Origin: Bedellia somnulentella | Taxonomy: Eukaryota > Arthropoda > Insecta > Lepidoptera > Bedelliidae | Assembly: GCA_963576735.1 (NCBI GenBank) | Contig: OY755177.1 | Span: 17,732,001 to 17,796,000, forward strand | Reading direction: 5' to 3' | Length of the DNA: 64,000 bases | Shown: piece after piece, positions 42,310 to 55,851 of the stretch | Layout: each line of letters begins with the position of its first letter | How positions within the stretch are numbered: position 1 is the stretch's first letter | The notes under the pieces: model-generated | Told to the model about the DNA's origin: nothing | The model's input: the letters and a program-made list of their open reading frames with translations, nothing else | Databases searched by the model: none | Program-made: the position numbers and the translations under genes

Positions 42310-42450
42310 TCAGCATAAAATAGCACTAACCCACTTCTTTCCGCTGGTGTCGACAGAGAGATGGGTGGCCGATATGGCTGGTGACCCATCACCACACATG
42401 CTTTATTTTACAGTCTTTACCCCGCCCGCTCTAGTTCCAAAAGTGACTTA
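42310..42450 (+). repeat. Worn SINE-A-like fragment
   Basis: CAGCATAAAATAGCACTAACCC.. and GGTGACCCATCACC.. still resemble SINE-A. Confidence 0.5.
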
Positions 42451-42459
42451 GGACTATCT

Positions 42460-43045
42460 AAATCTGAACGTATCTACGTATTATCTTGTTCAGTTTAGTA
42501 ACTCTAGACAAAACTTACCCTTATACAAACGTGTCTATAGAATATATTCTTTTAAAATAATTTCCCTCTAGTTATAAATAGTAATAAATTGCTAAAAAAG
42601 TAGAATTATACTTCGAACGACGCAAATAACTTACCTAACTACTAATTTCAATTGTATACTTCGGGTTTGGATGATCTATTTATGCGAGAAGAACCCGTAC
42701 GTTATACTTCTTTTCCAAGACACAAGTATTAAGCTTAACATATGTATGAAAGCAGTGGTATTTTTATCTATGATTTTAAGTAATTTACAATAAAAAGCAT
42801 TTCATATCTGCCAATTGTGCTATAATACTACATTCCACCCCAATGCATCGATCGTCCACGCAACCGACATTCCGCTAACATCTCTACGTCCCCTGTAACC
42901 GCGGGAAACCCCAACCCTAAAAATCAATAGCTACTTGTAAACAGTCGACAAGTTGCGCAACATGTTATCAAAATGATTTGACGACGCAACATCGCAGTAA
43001 ATAGTTTTTATTCATTTTTCACTAGTTTTGTTTGAAATAATCATA
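42460..43045 (+). promoter_or_regulatory. Likely promoter and 5' UTR of TMEM181
   Basis: The region between repeat debris (ending near 42450) and the TMEM181 ATG contains no repeats I recognise. A GC-richer block at 42835-42920 lies upstream of the ATG. No TATA box is convincing; the transcription start cannot be placed. Confidence 0.35.
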
Positions 43046-43194
43046 ATGGATTCCGCGAACGTAGGTTATTCTTACCATTTGCCGACTGGCGGATGGAATC
43101 ATAGGATAAGGAATACTTTAACCCAGTTCAGTGACCTTTTTAGCGAATTTAACAAATATATTGCACCCGCGTATCATCATGATCGATGTGAACG
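43046..43194 (+). CDS. TMEM181: TMEM181 exon 1
   Basis: Residues 1-50, cytoplasmic N-terminus (MDSANVGYSYHLP..FSDLFSEFNKYIAP). The ATG is the first in this frame after upstream stops. Donor gtaagt at 43195. Upstream 42.8-43.04 kb is free of repeats and is the likely promoter. Confidence 0.88.
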
Positions 43195-46100
43195 GTAAGT
43201 CAGATTGATTTATAACTTTTTTCTATATCTATACTCTAATAATACTATGAATTATGGCCTTTTAAGCTGTGGAATGGTTTATCCTGAAGTTCTGGTTACC
43301 TCTTATTTGGTTTATGGATGTGTGTACACATTTATATGTGTTTGTACTATTAAATGTATATAAGATCCAAATATTCAATAAAATGTATGCAAATGTACTT
43401 ATAATACATAGAATAGAATAGAAAACTCTTTATTGTACATCAAATATGGAAAAACAATTACAAATACACAGAATGAATTAACAAAAGTACAATTGGCGGT
43501 CTTATCACTAAAAGCGATCTCTTCCAGACAACCTTTGAATGGAGAGGTCAATAAATTAGAGTCATGTGAGATAGATGTACAACAACATGGTGAAACTGAT
43601 GACTATGCGTTAATCTGCATAAACAATACAACAATCCAGTCATACTTAAATCTAGTTATAAAACATAAACATAATAAACATAAACGTTCACGCCGTTTAT
43701 CCCCGAAGGGGTTGGCAGAGGTACCAATACTCCTGAACTCACATGGCAAGCGCCATCTAGTTTCCAGAGAAGGTACCCACGTTTTGCTTAGACAGTGTAC
43801 TCACGTGATAGGGGGCAGGCCTATCGCCGTTTTGTACGAATACACTGTCACATGACTAAGTACAACTCAGCCATGTGGGTTTCCTCACGATGTTTTCCCT
43901 CACCGTTAGCAACCATGATAAATTAACCACACATATGACTTTAGAAAAGACAAATTGGTGTAGGCCCGTCCCAGGATTGGAACTCACGCCCTTCTGTTTT
44001 TCGGGCGGGTGTTCTTACCCACTGGACTATCATGTCGCTAAACATATAAAACAATAAACTATTAACAAACATATTAATACTATGATACAATAAATTAAAA
44101 CTACATACAAATATTATGATACATATTTTTATTATAATATATGTGGATATATAATATGGCTACATAATAGAAAACATGAGTGCACATATTTTAGACAATA
44201 GGAATTTTCACTCAGCATTCTTAAAATACTGATCTTAAATTGGGTTTTTTGAAATTATATGTGTCATGTCATTATCGTATGTGGAAATGGATATTATGGT
44301 TTTGATTCATAATGTGGATGACTATATAAAGTTACTTCCTTACATTTATTTCAGAAACATATGATATGAATAATCTGACTCCCCAGTTTCCTTTTTAATA
44401 CAATATCTATCATAATTTATTTAAGTTACGGTTTGCGGTATATTCGTTGCTTCTTTATAAGTTTCTACTTTAAGTTCGCCTAAATATATAAATAAACAAA
44501 ATTTTGACGCGATTATGATTAAATGTACAATGTACTCATGACTGTAAATCCCAAAATTGGTTAGCCAGTTACAAGTAAATAAATATACGGACACATAATA
44601 CGCAGATCAAGTAAGCCTGGATCTAAGTTAAACTTCTATTATGGGATACTAACTCATAATACATATTATGTAACATCCAAGACTCATCACATAAATGTTG
44701 CTCTCAGCGGATATCGAACCCGCAACCTCCGGACCGAGATGCTAGTTACCTATCCACTCGGCCACGGGCTTCGTCAAATGTTTTACCTTTGTGTGTAAAA
44801 ATACATTTATATGGGACGGCGTGTATCAACCCGACCAGAGCGTGAAGATCAAATAGTTCTTACCACTGTTAAATTATCGCAAAAATATTTATGTAAAAAA
44901 TATGTTTTATTCCAGGTCTGTCCAAATGCGGATGTACACAATGCACAAAGGCGAATTTGTTATGGTTTTTATAGCATTTTTTGCTTGTTTCGGTCTTGGA
45001 GTTTTCATTGGATTAGCAGGTAATCATGTTTATTTTTCTCGTCTCAAAAGTAAAGATGTTCACGCCAATAATCCCCAAAGGGATTCGCAGAGGTACTATT
45101 ACTTCGGAACATCACGTGACATTGTCACCTGGGGTTTAGATAACCACTTTTTCAGTATCCACGTTTGGCTTGGACAGTAAACTTACGTGATTGGGGGCCG
45201 GCCTACCACTGTTTTGTACGAATGCACTTTCATATGACTAAATACAACTTAACCATGTGTGTTTCCTCACTATGAGTTCCCTCACCGTTAACAACCATGA
45301 CAAATTATTATAGGCCCGACCGTCTACCCACTAAGCTACCACAGCATAATTATATCGCACCTCTGTCTTTACTGAGATAAATATAATTATAATTCCCTCA
45401 TCATCATCAGCTTTGTGGTGTCGGCTTGTAACAGTACTAACCTATTTGTGGATATTGTACGAGCCGGCCTTAGGTTTTGGGTTTTTTTAAGTTATCTTGG
45501 GCGAAACAGCCGTTGTTAGAGAACCATCACCATTCATCCTTTATGTCACCATCCTATTCCTACTCAATTTCCAATTTTTTTTGGGATATTTAGCTGTAAC
45601 TTTATGTATGCATGCATATTCCTTATTATTATCAACTCAGGAACTTCAAATAAAAAATCATATTCAATATTGACTCTTCATTAACTTTCAGGCCCAAGTC
45701 CCACATCAACAGCGTCAATATCCGCATCCAGTATACTAAAAAACATGAGCGCCGTGTCCCGCGGGCCGTTCCACCTGCACAGTCCCGCGCTGGGTACCAG
45801 GGCGCAGCAGCTGTGGCTGATGGCCGAGATACTCACCAATAACGATGATGGTGAGAAACAAATACTTTCCTGAAAACCGTATCCAAATAGCTTTAGTAAA
45901 ACGCGAGATAATCGCAGACAAACATACATACAAACAATTGAACTGAGAACCTCCTTTTTTGAAGTCGGTTAAAAACTGTGTCATGACGTCTTAGAATAGC
46001 ACTTAACCTTTCTTCTCGCGGGTGATGACTAAGTGTGAGGTGGCTTTTAGGGTGAGACCTATCACCTTCACAACTTTTATTTTACTATATTTTCCCAAAA

Positions 46101-49100
46101 AAACTTCCAAAAGTGGCTCATGGATTTGTTTCAAGGCTATAACTACCCCTCTGTGGGATTAAAATCCCTCAGAATATTCGTTAATGACATATTTCATTCT
46201 ATATTTTCGGTGAGAATGTTTAAACTTTTATTATACCTGTGTTGGGGTCAAGTTCCACTCAGAAGGTTGTATTAGGGAAACTTGTTCATTGTTAATGTAT
46301 TGGATGGAAGATGAGTCGTAGTTCTGAAGTAAAATTTTTGTATAGGCTATTTTACATTCGACGATATAAAGAGCTACCCGTTTTTTCATAGTTTTTAATT
46401 TAACGAGAATATATAATATTTTTTTAACATCTTTTCCCCACTCACATTTCCAAAAGTGGCTGAGGAATTTCTAAGTATAATATTGTTTTACTAATCAAAA
46501 CAGTACCTCGAATGAAAGTTAATGGAAAAGAATTAAAAAATCGGCTAGGAGCCCGCAAATGCTATGCGTGTAAGCTATGGTCATAAATATAGTGGCTAAA
46601 AGCGATTTTGCCACTATATTTTTAAGTTGGTTTGGCGAGCTTTTTAAGTTGGTTGCTTAAAAGATTCTACATACATACATATACTCACGGCTATAAATCC
46701 CTGAACAGGGTAGCCAGTGCTTTGGAACGATAAATTCCTCAGCCACTTTTGGAAGTTGATTGGGGAAAAGATGATAATAATAAACTTTTTTGGTGACGGG
46801 TCTCCAACCACATCGCCCAAAAATCACTTAAAAAGCCCCTATACCCTTAGTCGCCTCTTACAAGATTCTATTATGGGTTTTAGTTATTTTTGTACAAATT
46901 TATCGAATTACTATTTATGTAAAAAACTATAACTTCTATTATGTGGCGACTATAAGGGTATTGGGATTTCAAAGTATTGGTCGGGCGATGCGCCTACGGA
47001 CCCATCACCAAATAATCCTTTATTTTACAATCTTTTTCTCAACTTCAAAAGTTACTGAAGTTGATGAATGTCATATTTTGAATATTGTGTCTTATATTTC
47101 AGAGGAGATCTTCGACAAGAGTTTCCAAATAAGTATATCGGTGGACGGTGTTCTGAGTGATCACACTTCTACCAACTTGGTGCCTGAAAATGCTTCCACG
47201 AACAGGTATACTAAACAATATAAGTCTATTACTTAACAATTTCATTTAGTAGATATCATGAGAGAAAAAAATATAATCTACCTACTTACTCCGACAAATC
47301 CTAAAAGATTAGCAGATACTGCTGGTCACTCTGGGAGAGAATCAGCTTCTCATTATCTTTATGGCATTTATTTCTAGCATACATACATACATACATATGC
47401 TCACGGCTCTAATTCCCTAAACGGGGTAGCCAGAGCTTTGGGATGAGAAATTCCTCAGCCACTTTTGGAAGTTGTGTGGGGAAAAGATGGTAAATTTAAC
47501 GTTTTTTGACATGAGTTCCTCATGTGGGGATTATTACTCATAAATAAAAGATGTTATTAAAGGAAAGAAAATTTTTTTTTTACACTATAGCTCAGTTGGC
47601 AGAGCGACGGGGGCGTATACCCGAAGGTCGCGGGTTCGAACCCCGCCATTGTCGAATTTTTTCTTTCCTTTAATAACATCTTTTATTTATGAGTAAAAGA
47701 TGGTAAAGTAAAGGTTGTTGGTGATGGGTCTCCAACCGCATCGCCCAAAAATCCCTTAAAAGCCCCAATACCGTTAGTCGCCTCTTACGTACACCCACCG
47801 GAAGAAATGGGGAAGTGCTATTCTAAGCCGACACTACACAGCGTCGGCTTAGAATACATTATACATTTATTTCTAACTTTGCTTTATTCAGGTAAGGTAT
47901 AATGAGGCACCATTAATCTAATAAATCCAAAGTGTTTAGGTAAAAGAGAGCCCTGATCATCGTACTCAGATAATGACGGCATGTATTCGGCCACTTTGTA
48001 CGAGCTCATTGTAAAAATCAGTAACTTTAAATAAAGCCATGTGCATGTAATTTTCATATTAAATCACCCCTACCGTTAAGACATACATACATACATATAC
48101 TCACGGCTATAAATCCCTTAACGGGGTAACCAGAGCTTTGGAATGATAAATTCCTCAGCCACTTTTGGAAAGTAGATTGGGGGAAAGATGGTAATTATAA
48201 ATGTTTTTGGTGACGGGTCTCCAACCACATCGCCCAAAAAATCACTTAAAAAGCCCCTATACCCTTAGTCGCCTCTTACGATCACCCACGGGTAGAAATG
48301 GGGTAGTGTTATTCTAAGCCACTATACGACCTTACACACACACGACACACGACACTACACGGCCATTAAAGACCTACATAGATAAAAAACACTTATGCTT
48401 GTATGTAGAGTGAGTTACTTTAAATTCCATACGACCTTAGAAAAGAAACGGAGACAAGAATTCAACACATGTATATATTATTTGAGATTATTTCCCAAAG
48501 TTTACTGTTTTGTGGCGGTTGTTAGAATACATAATTCCATTTCTTTAATTCCAGAACCCTGCATGTAAGATGCCACAAGCAAGATTGCGAAGAAGTATTG
48601 TTTCTTCACCTGGGTTCGCTCGAGTACACCCACTACGTACTTAATATACATTTCTACGGCCTTGAGGAGTTTCATAAGAGATATTTTATAAGAGAAGTCA
48701 TTTTTTATGTAAGTACTTAGCATTCCATCTTTCATATGTAGTGTCTAGAATAGAATATCAATTACCTATTTCTTCCCGTGGAATCGCATGAGATGACTCG
48801 GGGATTTCGAAAGATTAAACTGATGGTTGAGCGATGCGAAACCTTTATTTTACATACATATATATGTAACAATCACATGGTTGGAGACCCATCACCAAAA
48901 TCATTTATTTTACAATCGTTTTCCCACTTAACTTACAAAAGGGGCTGAAGAAATTTCTGATTCTGAAGCTCTGGCTTGGCTACCCCTTTAAGAGATTTAT
49001 AGCCGTTAGTATATGTATGTATGTACGTACATATACTAACGCAGGCAGAGACTATCGATCGCCAGTTGGTACGATCAAGGTAAACCTCTCTAGCTTCTTT

Positions 49101-52100
49101 ATTTTACAATCTTATACTAACTAGATTTTCAAAGGTAGCTGAAAAATTTCTAAAACTGTAGCTATGGTTACACGGTAGGAGGGGAACCATTACACATCAC
49201 AGCGTAGGGGATTGTCATTTCTATGCTTGCAGATTACCATTTGTATGAATAAATTATATCAAATTAAAATTTTCTGTTACAGTTCAAAACATATAATCCT
49301 GGATTCACGCAAATGGAGACGTGGTTTAGATTTATATTTTTACTAACTGCCTTCGTCATTTCGGTAAGTAATGATTTTCTTAGTTTTATTTTAAATATAT
49401 TTAGTAGGCCCTACACCAATTTGTCTTTTCTAAAGACATGTGTGTGGTTAATTTATCATGGTCGTTAACGGTGAGGGAAAACATCGTGAGGAAACCCGCA
49501 TGTCTGAGTGGTACTTAGTCATGTGACAGTGTATTGGTACAAAACGGCGATAGGCCTGCTTTATTATTTAGTATTTCAAAATGTATGCCGTGTGGTGCCG
49601 GCTTAGAATGTCGCTACCCCTTTCTACCCACGGGTGTCGTAAGAGGCGACTAAGGATATTGGGGCTTTTTATTTGATTTTTCTAGGGATTTATAGCCGTG
49701 AGTATATGTCATGTTATGTTATATGTATTTATGTATTTCAAAATTTCGAATCTAAGATGTGACAGTATTACAGTTTTATCTGCCCGCGTATGTTTAACAC
49801 GTTATCTATATGAGCTGGCATTAGGTTAGGGTATGAGTATTTTATTCTTCGGTGTTTTCGAAAGGCATACACGTAGACCAATCTATACTTAAATAAGCCA
49901 ACAGTGGAAACCCCCGACTCTATTTGGTAAACGCAGGGTTGCCGAAACATTCATTCATGCTTCGCTCCATTCTTAAGATGAATTGATGGCTCTTTATGCA
50001 TATGTATGTATTATGATTTTACTAATTAATCAAGAAATGAAAAATTGGCATAATATGCCTCAGAATAATCCGAAGTTTCAAAATATTAAGGAATAGATTG
50101 ATTTTATATCATTTATTGTTGGGCCTTTCATTTCTCTTGTTATTCATTATGTTAGCGTGTCCATTATTCCTCTCTAACCCTTGTGTTTATTCTAGAACAC
50201 ATAAACAAAACATACATATATCACGACTTGAATCCAGAAGAGCAAGCACGAGCCGTGTTTAAACTAGTTATCGCGTGGGATAAAGCAGCCATCTCTTACG
50301 CACTTACTTAGTATCGTATACTGCCATCTCATTCTAACCGTTATCGTGTCGATAAAATAGCGCTCGTGCTTGTTCTTCTTATTGATTAGTAAAATAATCC
50401 CCACGTGAGGTTCCATGCACAACTAAGTCTAATTTTGTATTGTGATTTGTTTCAGTGTTGGTTCGCGCATACTTTGAGAAAATACTCGACACAAGATTGG
50501 GCGATAGAACAAAAATGGCTGTCCATTTTGCTACCGTTACTTTTATTATATAATGGTTCGTTCTATTTTGATTATTTTTTCCACGTCATTAGAGTAACGT
50601 AATTGTAATTACAAAAAAATATATATTTTGGTACATTTCTCAAAAATAATTATAAAATCGATGATTGGTCAAGAAGTTCCTTTGCTGAAGACGAATTTTA
50701 CCGCAATTGTAATTAAGTTTATTGTTACGAAGTCCAAGAATTCTAACTCAACCATCAGCTAACTACAACTTTCATAAATTTGAGGGCTTACTACTTGCGT
50801 CATAAGATCTAGTCTAGCTGTCGATTCTACTAGCTTTCAGTTCTCCCAATTCTTCTAAAGATCTCCTTGTTTTTGTCTCCTTGTTATGTTAGGAGATTTT
50901 AATGGTTGGGTTGGTGTGTCACGCAACGGTTGTGAAAGAGTTTTAGGAAAGTTTGGTGATAAAAGAGTGAACGAGAATGGTGAGAAAGTGATTGAGGTAT
51001 GTTTGGAGAGGAATCTTTGTGTTACGAACACGTTGTTTGAACACAAAGATATCCATATGTATACTAGACAGAGAGGAAGCGAGAGAAGTATGATAGATTT
51101 TGTGATAGTGGATGAAAGGCTAAGAGCAAAGGTTGTTGACACCAGAGTCCATAGGGGCATTAACGTTGGCACAGACCACTTTCTCGTGATATCACGATTG
51201 AGGGGACTGTGCACGCGTTGGCGTCACAGGGCCAAAGTGTCGACAACTGAATTTGCGAGAATAAAAGTGGAGAAATTGGAAGAGGATGAAAATATTAGAG
51301 ATGAATATATGAAGAAATTGGACGACAGACTAAGTTGCGTGGAGATGAAGGATGAAATGGAAATAGAAGAAGTATGGGATGTGCTCAAATCGTCAATGGT
51401 TGAATGTGCGACGGAAGTATGTGGATTGAGTAAAAGAACAAATAGACCACCAACAAGTTGGTGGGATAAAGATGTGAAAGAGGCAGTTGGAGATAAGAAG
51501 AAAGCTTGGTTAGATTTACTAGCGATTAAAGCTAGTAAACGAATGGATGCGAGAGTAAAAGATGATGTAGTGAAGAATAGTGAAGATGAATATAAGAGAG
51601 TTAAGAATGAGGTTAAGAAGAAAATAGAAAAGAAAAAGCGTGATCTGATAGAATGGTGTGAGAGGAAACTCTCCGATAGTTTCCGGAATAACCAAAAGTT
51701 GTTCTGGAAATATATCCGGAAAGAAAAGGGAGTTTCCCAAAACACGAGAGTGAATGTTGTGAGAGATGAACAGGGTGAATTGGCGACGGATGAAAGTAGC
51801 ATAAGACGAGTATGGAAGAACTATTTTGAGGGACTCTTTGAAAAAGAGGATACATCCATTTCTTCGCCAATCGGCAGTAATGTTGATTGGAACGACGTTA
51901 TGGGTGACTTTAGTGACAGTGAGATCAGTATGGAAGAAATAATGAAAGCAATGAAAAGTATGAAACTAGGGAAAGCGGCAGGGTATGACAGGATAAACAC
52001 TGAAATGCTGAGGGCTGGTAAAGGGGTGGTGGCTTCCTGGTTGTACTTCCTTTTCCAAAAATGCTGGTCGAGTGGCAAAGTGCCACAAGACTGGTGCAAA

Positions 52101-55100
52101 GCGGTAATTGTGCCTTTATATAAAGGAAAGGGGTCACACCAGGAGGCTAGAAACTACCGTGGAATTAGCCTACTCAGCATTGTCGGTAAATTGTATGCAA
52201 AGGTTTTGATTGAAAGAGTGATGAATGAAACGGATGATAAAATTTGGGATGTGCAAGCAGGATTTAGAAAGGGAATGGGATGTATGGACCAAATCTTCTC
52301 TTTAAGGAGCATCACCGAAAAGTTCTTAGCTAAGAACCGAAAGGTGTATTGCTCCTTCATTGATTTAGAGAAGGCGTATGATAGGGTGGTAAGAAAGTGT
52401 TTATGGGAGGTGTTATCCAAGTTCGGTTTGGGGAGTCGACTTATACGTGCACTTGTATCACTCTATGAGGATTCCAGTGCATGTGTGAGAGTAAACGGGG
52501 AAAATACTGACTGGTTCGGGATCTCTCGGGGTGTCCGACAGGGTTGTGTAGCTTCCCCGTGGCTCTTCAATTTGTTCATGGATGATTGTTTAACAGAGTT
52601 GCGTGAAAGTGATTATGGATTGAGAATGGGTGGATTCATCATTAAATGCCTCTTATATGCCGACGATCAAGTGCTACTTGCATCATCGGTGGAAGAGCTG
52701 CAAGAGATGATGAATATTGCATGTGCGTCTTTTGAAAAAAAGGGAATGAGGGTGAATGTGGATAAAACAAAAACTATGGTTTTTGAAAGAGAGGTGAATA
52801 TGACCGAATGCGTGATTGAGATTAATGGTAAGAAAGTGGAACAAGTGAAAGAGTTTGTGTATTTGGGAAGTTTGTTTACTAGGGATGGAAAGTGTGATGA
52901 AGATATCGAGAGAAGAGTGAAAAAGGGTAATGCGGTAAATGGAGCACTGGATAGTCTAATGTCTAGTCAGTCGGTGTCTGAAAAGGCCCGAATGGCTGTG
53001 CATGATGCTGTCCTCGTTCCTACGCTTATGTATGGCAGTGAATGTTGGGTGTGGCAGAAGAAGCATGAAAGTAGAGTGAATGCAGTAGAAATGAGATCCC
53101 TCAGAAAAGTGTGTAATGTAAGGTTATGTGATCGTGTGAGGAATGATGTGATTCGTGAAAGGTGTGGTGTAAAAGATGATATTGTAAGAAAGATAGAAAA
53201 AGGAATGTTGAGATGGTTTGGGCACATAGAGAGGATGGATGACAGTAAATTGGTGAAAGAGATATATAGAGCCAATGTGGAAGGTAATGTTAGTAGAGGA
53301 CGACCTCGGAGGACACATTTGGATCAAATAGAAAATGTGCTCAAAAAGGCAGGTGTCCGCAGTATGAAGAATAAAAGAGCATGTATGAAAAGATTGATGG
53401 ATGTAAACGAAGCCAGAGAGGTTTGCCAGGATCGTACAAAGTGGCGATCGATAGTCTCTGCCTACCCCAATGGGAACTAACGGCGTGAGAATATGTATGT
53501 ATGTATGTATCTCCTTGTTTTTATATTTATATGTAACTCAATTAAATAAAACTTCATAAACTATTACTGCATTTTACTTAAATATTTTTCTATTTAATTC
53601 CAGATCCAATATATCCACTACGTTTAGTATCAGCAAGTTGCATCAGCCCTCTACTTGACTCAATATTTCAGACTACCTTCCTAGCGTGTCTTATGTTGTC
53701 TTGGCTGGCCTTGTACCATGGGTTGCGGCAGGTAAGATTTTTGTCACTATGAACCTAATACTAACTTATGCTTAATTTAAATCTTTTTTTTTCATGAAAA
53801 CCTCATGTGGGGATTATTACTAATAAATAAAGAATAAATAAAGGAAAGAAAAATTTCGACACAGGCGGGAATCGAACCCGCGACCTCGGGTATACGCCCC
53901 GACGCTCTGCCAACGTATAGGGCGTATACCCTACGCCATCAACAACAATCTTATAAAATATAAGATTGTTGTTGATGGGACTTTAGCCGAATCGTCCAAT
54001 GATAAAGCCTACGCTATGTTGCATGGAACGTAGCTTCAACTACCGGCAGCGTCCCTAGCGGTGGAAAAAGAAACCTTTTCAAATCACTGAAAAAGTGCTC
54101 ATACCCTTAGTCATCACGTTCTCCTCTTTTTCGTTTTTATAGCCGTGAGTTTAGGTTAAGTGCCCTACTACCCAATATCCAAAAGGATGGCAAAGGTACA
54201 AGAACTCCTGAACATTACATGAAATTAATGTCACATATAGTTCAAGACATTAGTTTAGACAGTGCATTCAAGTAATAGGATGCAGGATTATTGCCGGTTA
54301 TATAGGAATCACAAGTTAGCCATCTGGGTTTGTCACAATTTAAACAAATCACCGTGATAAATTAATAGAATAGAATAACTCTTTTTTGCACCTCAAACAC
54401 AAATTTACAAAAATAATAATATGATCAAACAGTTTACAGTGAGGTACAATTGGCGGTTCTTATCGCTAAAAGCGATCTCTTCCAGACAACCTTCATTCAT
54501 TAATCACACCTAAGACTAGAAAAGACACATTGGTGTAGGCACAACTCAGGATTGAAACACCAGCTTCTCTACATGACAGCTATCACGATTGTTATCCGGA
54601 ATACAACTAAAAAATATTTGACTTGCAGGTACTAAACAAACTTTCTCCTTTTGTTTCAGAATGAACGGTCTTTCGTATCGTTTTATTTATTCAAATTAAT
54701 AATAGTGGGGCTAGTATGGTTCCCCGCCATGATGATGACTGTGTGGCAGAAATATTACGCGTTCTACGACCCCACGTTCAATTATGTTGTGACTTCTAAT
54801 TATACTGTGAGTATCACTTTAATTATTAAATCCGAAGCTATATATTTTTAAAAGTTCTCTGAGAAGTTAAGTTCAGCGGCCTATGCCGTGCGTAAAATTA
54901 GAGAAATATCAACTATTTAATAGCATCAAGTAATGTATTCTATTATAAACTTTGCACATGAACCTAAACGTATTATTGTATACAAGCTGACCCGACAGAC
55001 TATGTACTGTAAATTGGCTTATGCCAAACTTTATCATAACTTTTATAAATAAAAAATTTCCGGGATGAAAAGTATCCTACGAGTATGTCACAATTTGGGT

Positions 55101-55797
55101 CATTATCTTGCATTCTGCCCAATTTCATTCATATACATTATGTACTTGAGGAGCCTTTTGGCCCCAAACACACAAACATCCAAACATCTAAATTTTCACA
55201 TTTATAATATTAATAGAATTAACAAACTGACTACCCCGACAAACTTCGAACTGTCTTAAAAGTTATGTCTGAACTAAAGTAAGCATTAATAACAAAAAAA
55301 AACATACCGCGATGTAGAAAGCAACTACTTACATTAGTAACGATTTGGTTTGGAAGGCTATGGTTTTTTGATGCTCCTGTGGGAACCCTTGCGAAATCCG
55401 CGATAAATGATATCCTATATGTTGGCCAGGTGTATAAGCTACGTTCATGTCAAATTTGATCAAGATCCGTCTGGTAGAATTAACGTGATGACCGGACATA
55501 CAGAAAGACAGACAGACAGACTGACTTTTTTCAAAAACTGCAAATTTGGCTTCAGTATCGAAAATAAAACATATTCCACCGGCTTTTTTTCTTTAATGTA
55601 CAGTTTAGACCTCGGTACAGTCTTATTATATAGTACACATAGATTTGTAATTAAAAATGGCGTAAGTAACGATTATAATCTATACTTATAATAAATCTGT
55701 AGAGAGGTCAATTCTGTACATTAAATATATTTTCAAAAAAACTATCAGGAGGTGATTAGTGATCGATACTGATGCCAAAAATGCAATCAGTAAAATT

Positions 55798-55851
<54 letters not shown>

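Noticed and set aside
44811..45023. 70-codon frame overlapping TMEM181 exon 2
   Set aside because: Different frame from the conserved TMEM181 reading; no family features.
51224..51802. Long open frames antisense to the LINE ORF (also 52967-53275 and others)
   Set aside because: Mirror images of the reverse-transcriptase ORF, made stop-poor by its codon use; their Ser/Phe/Leu-rich translations fit no family.
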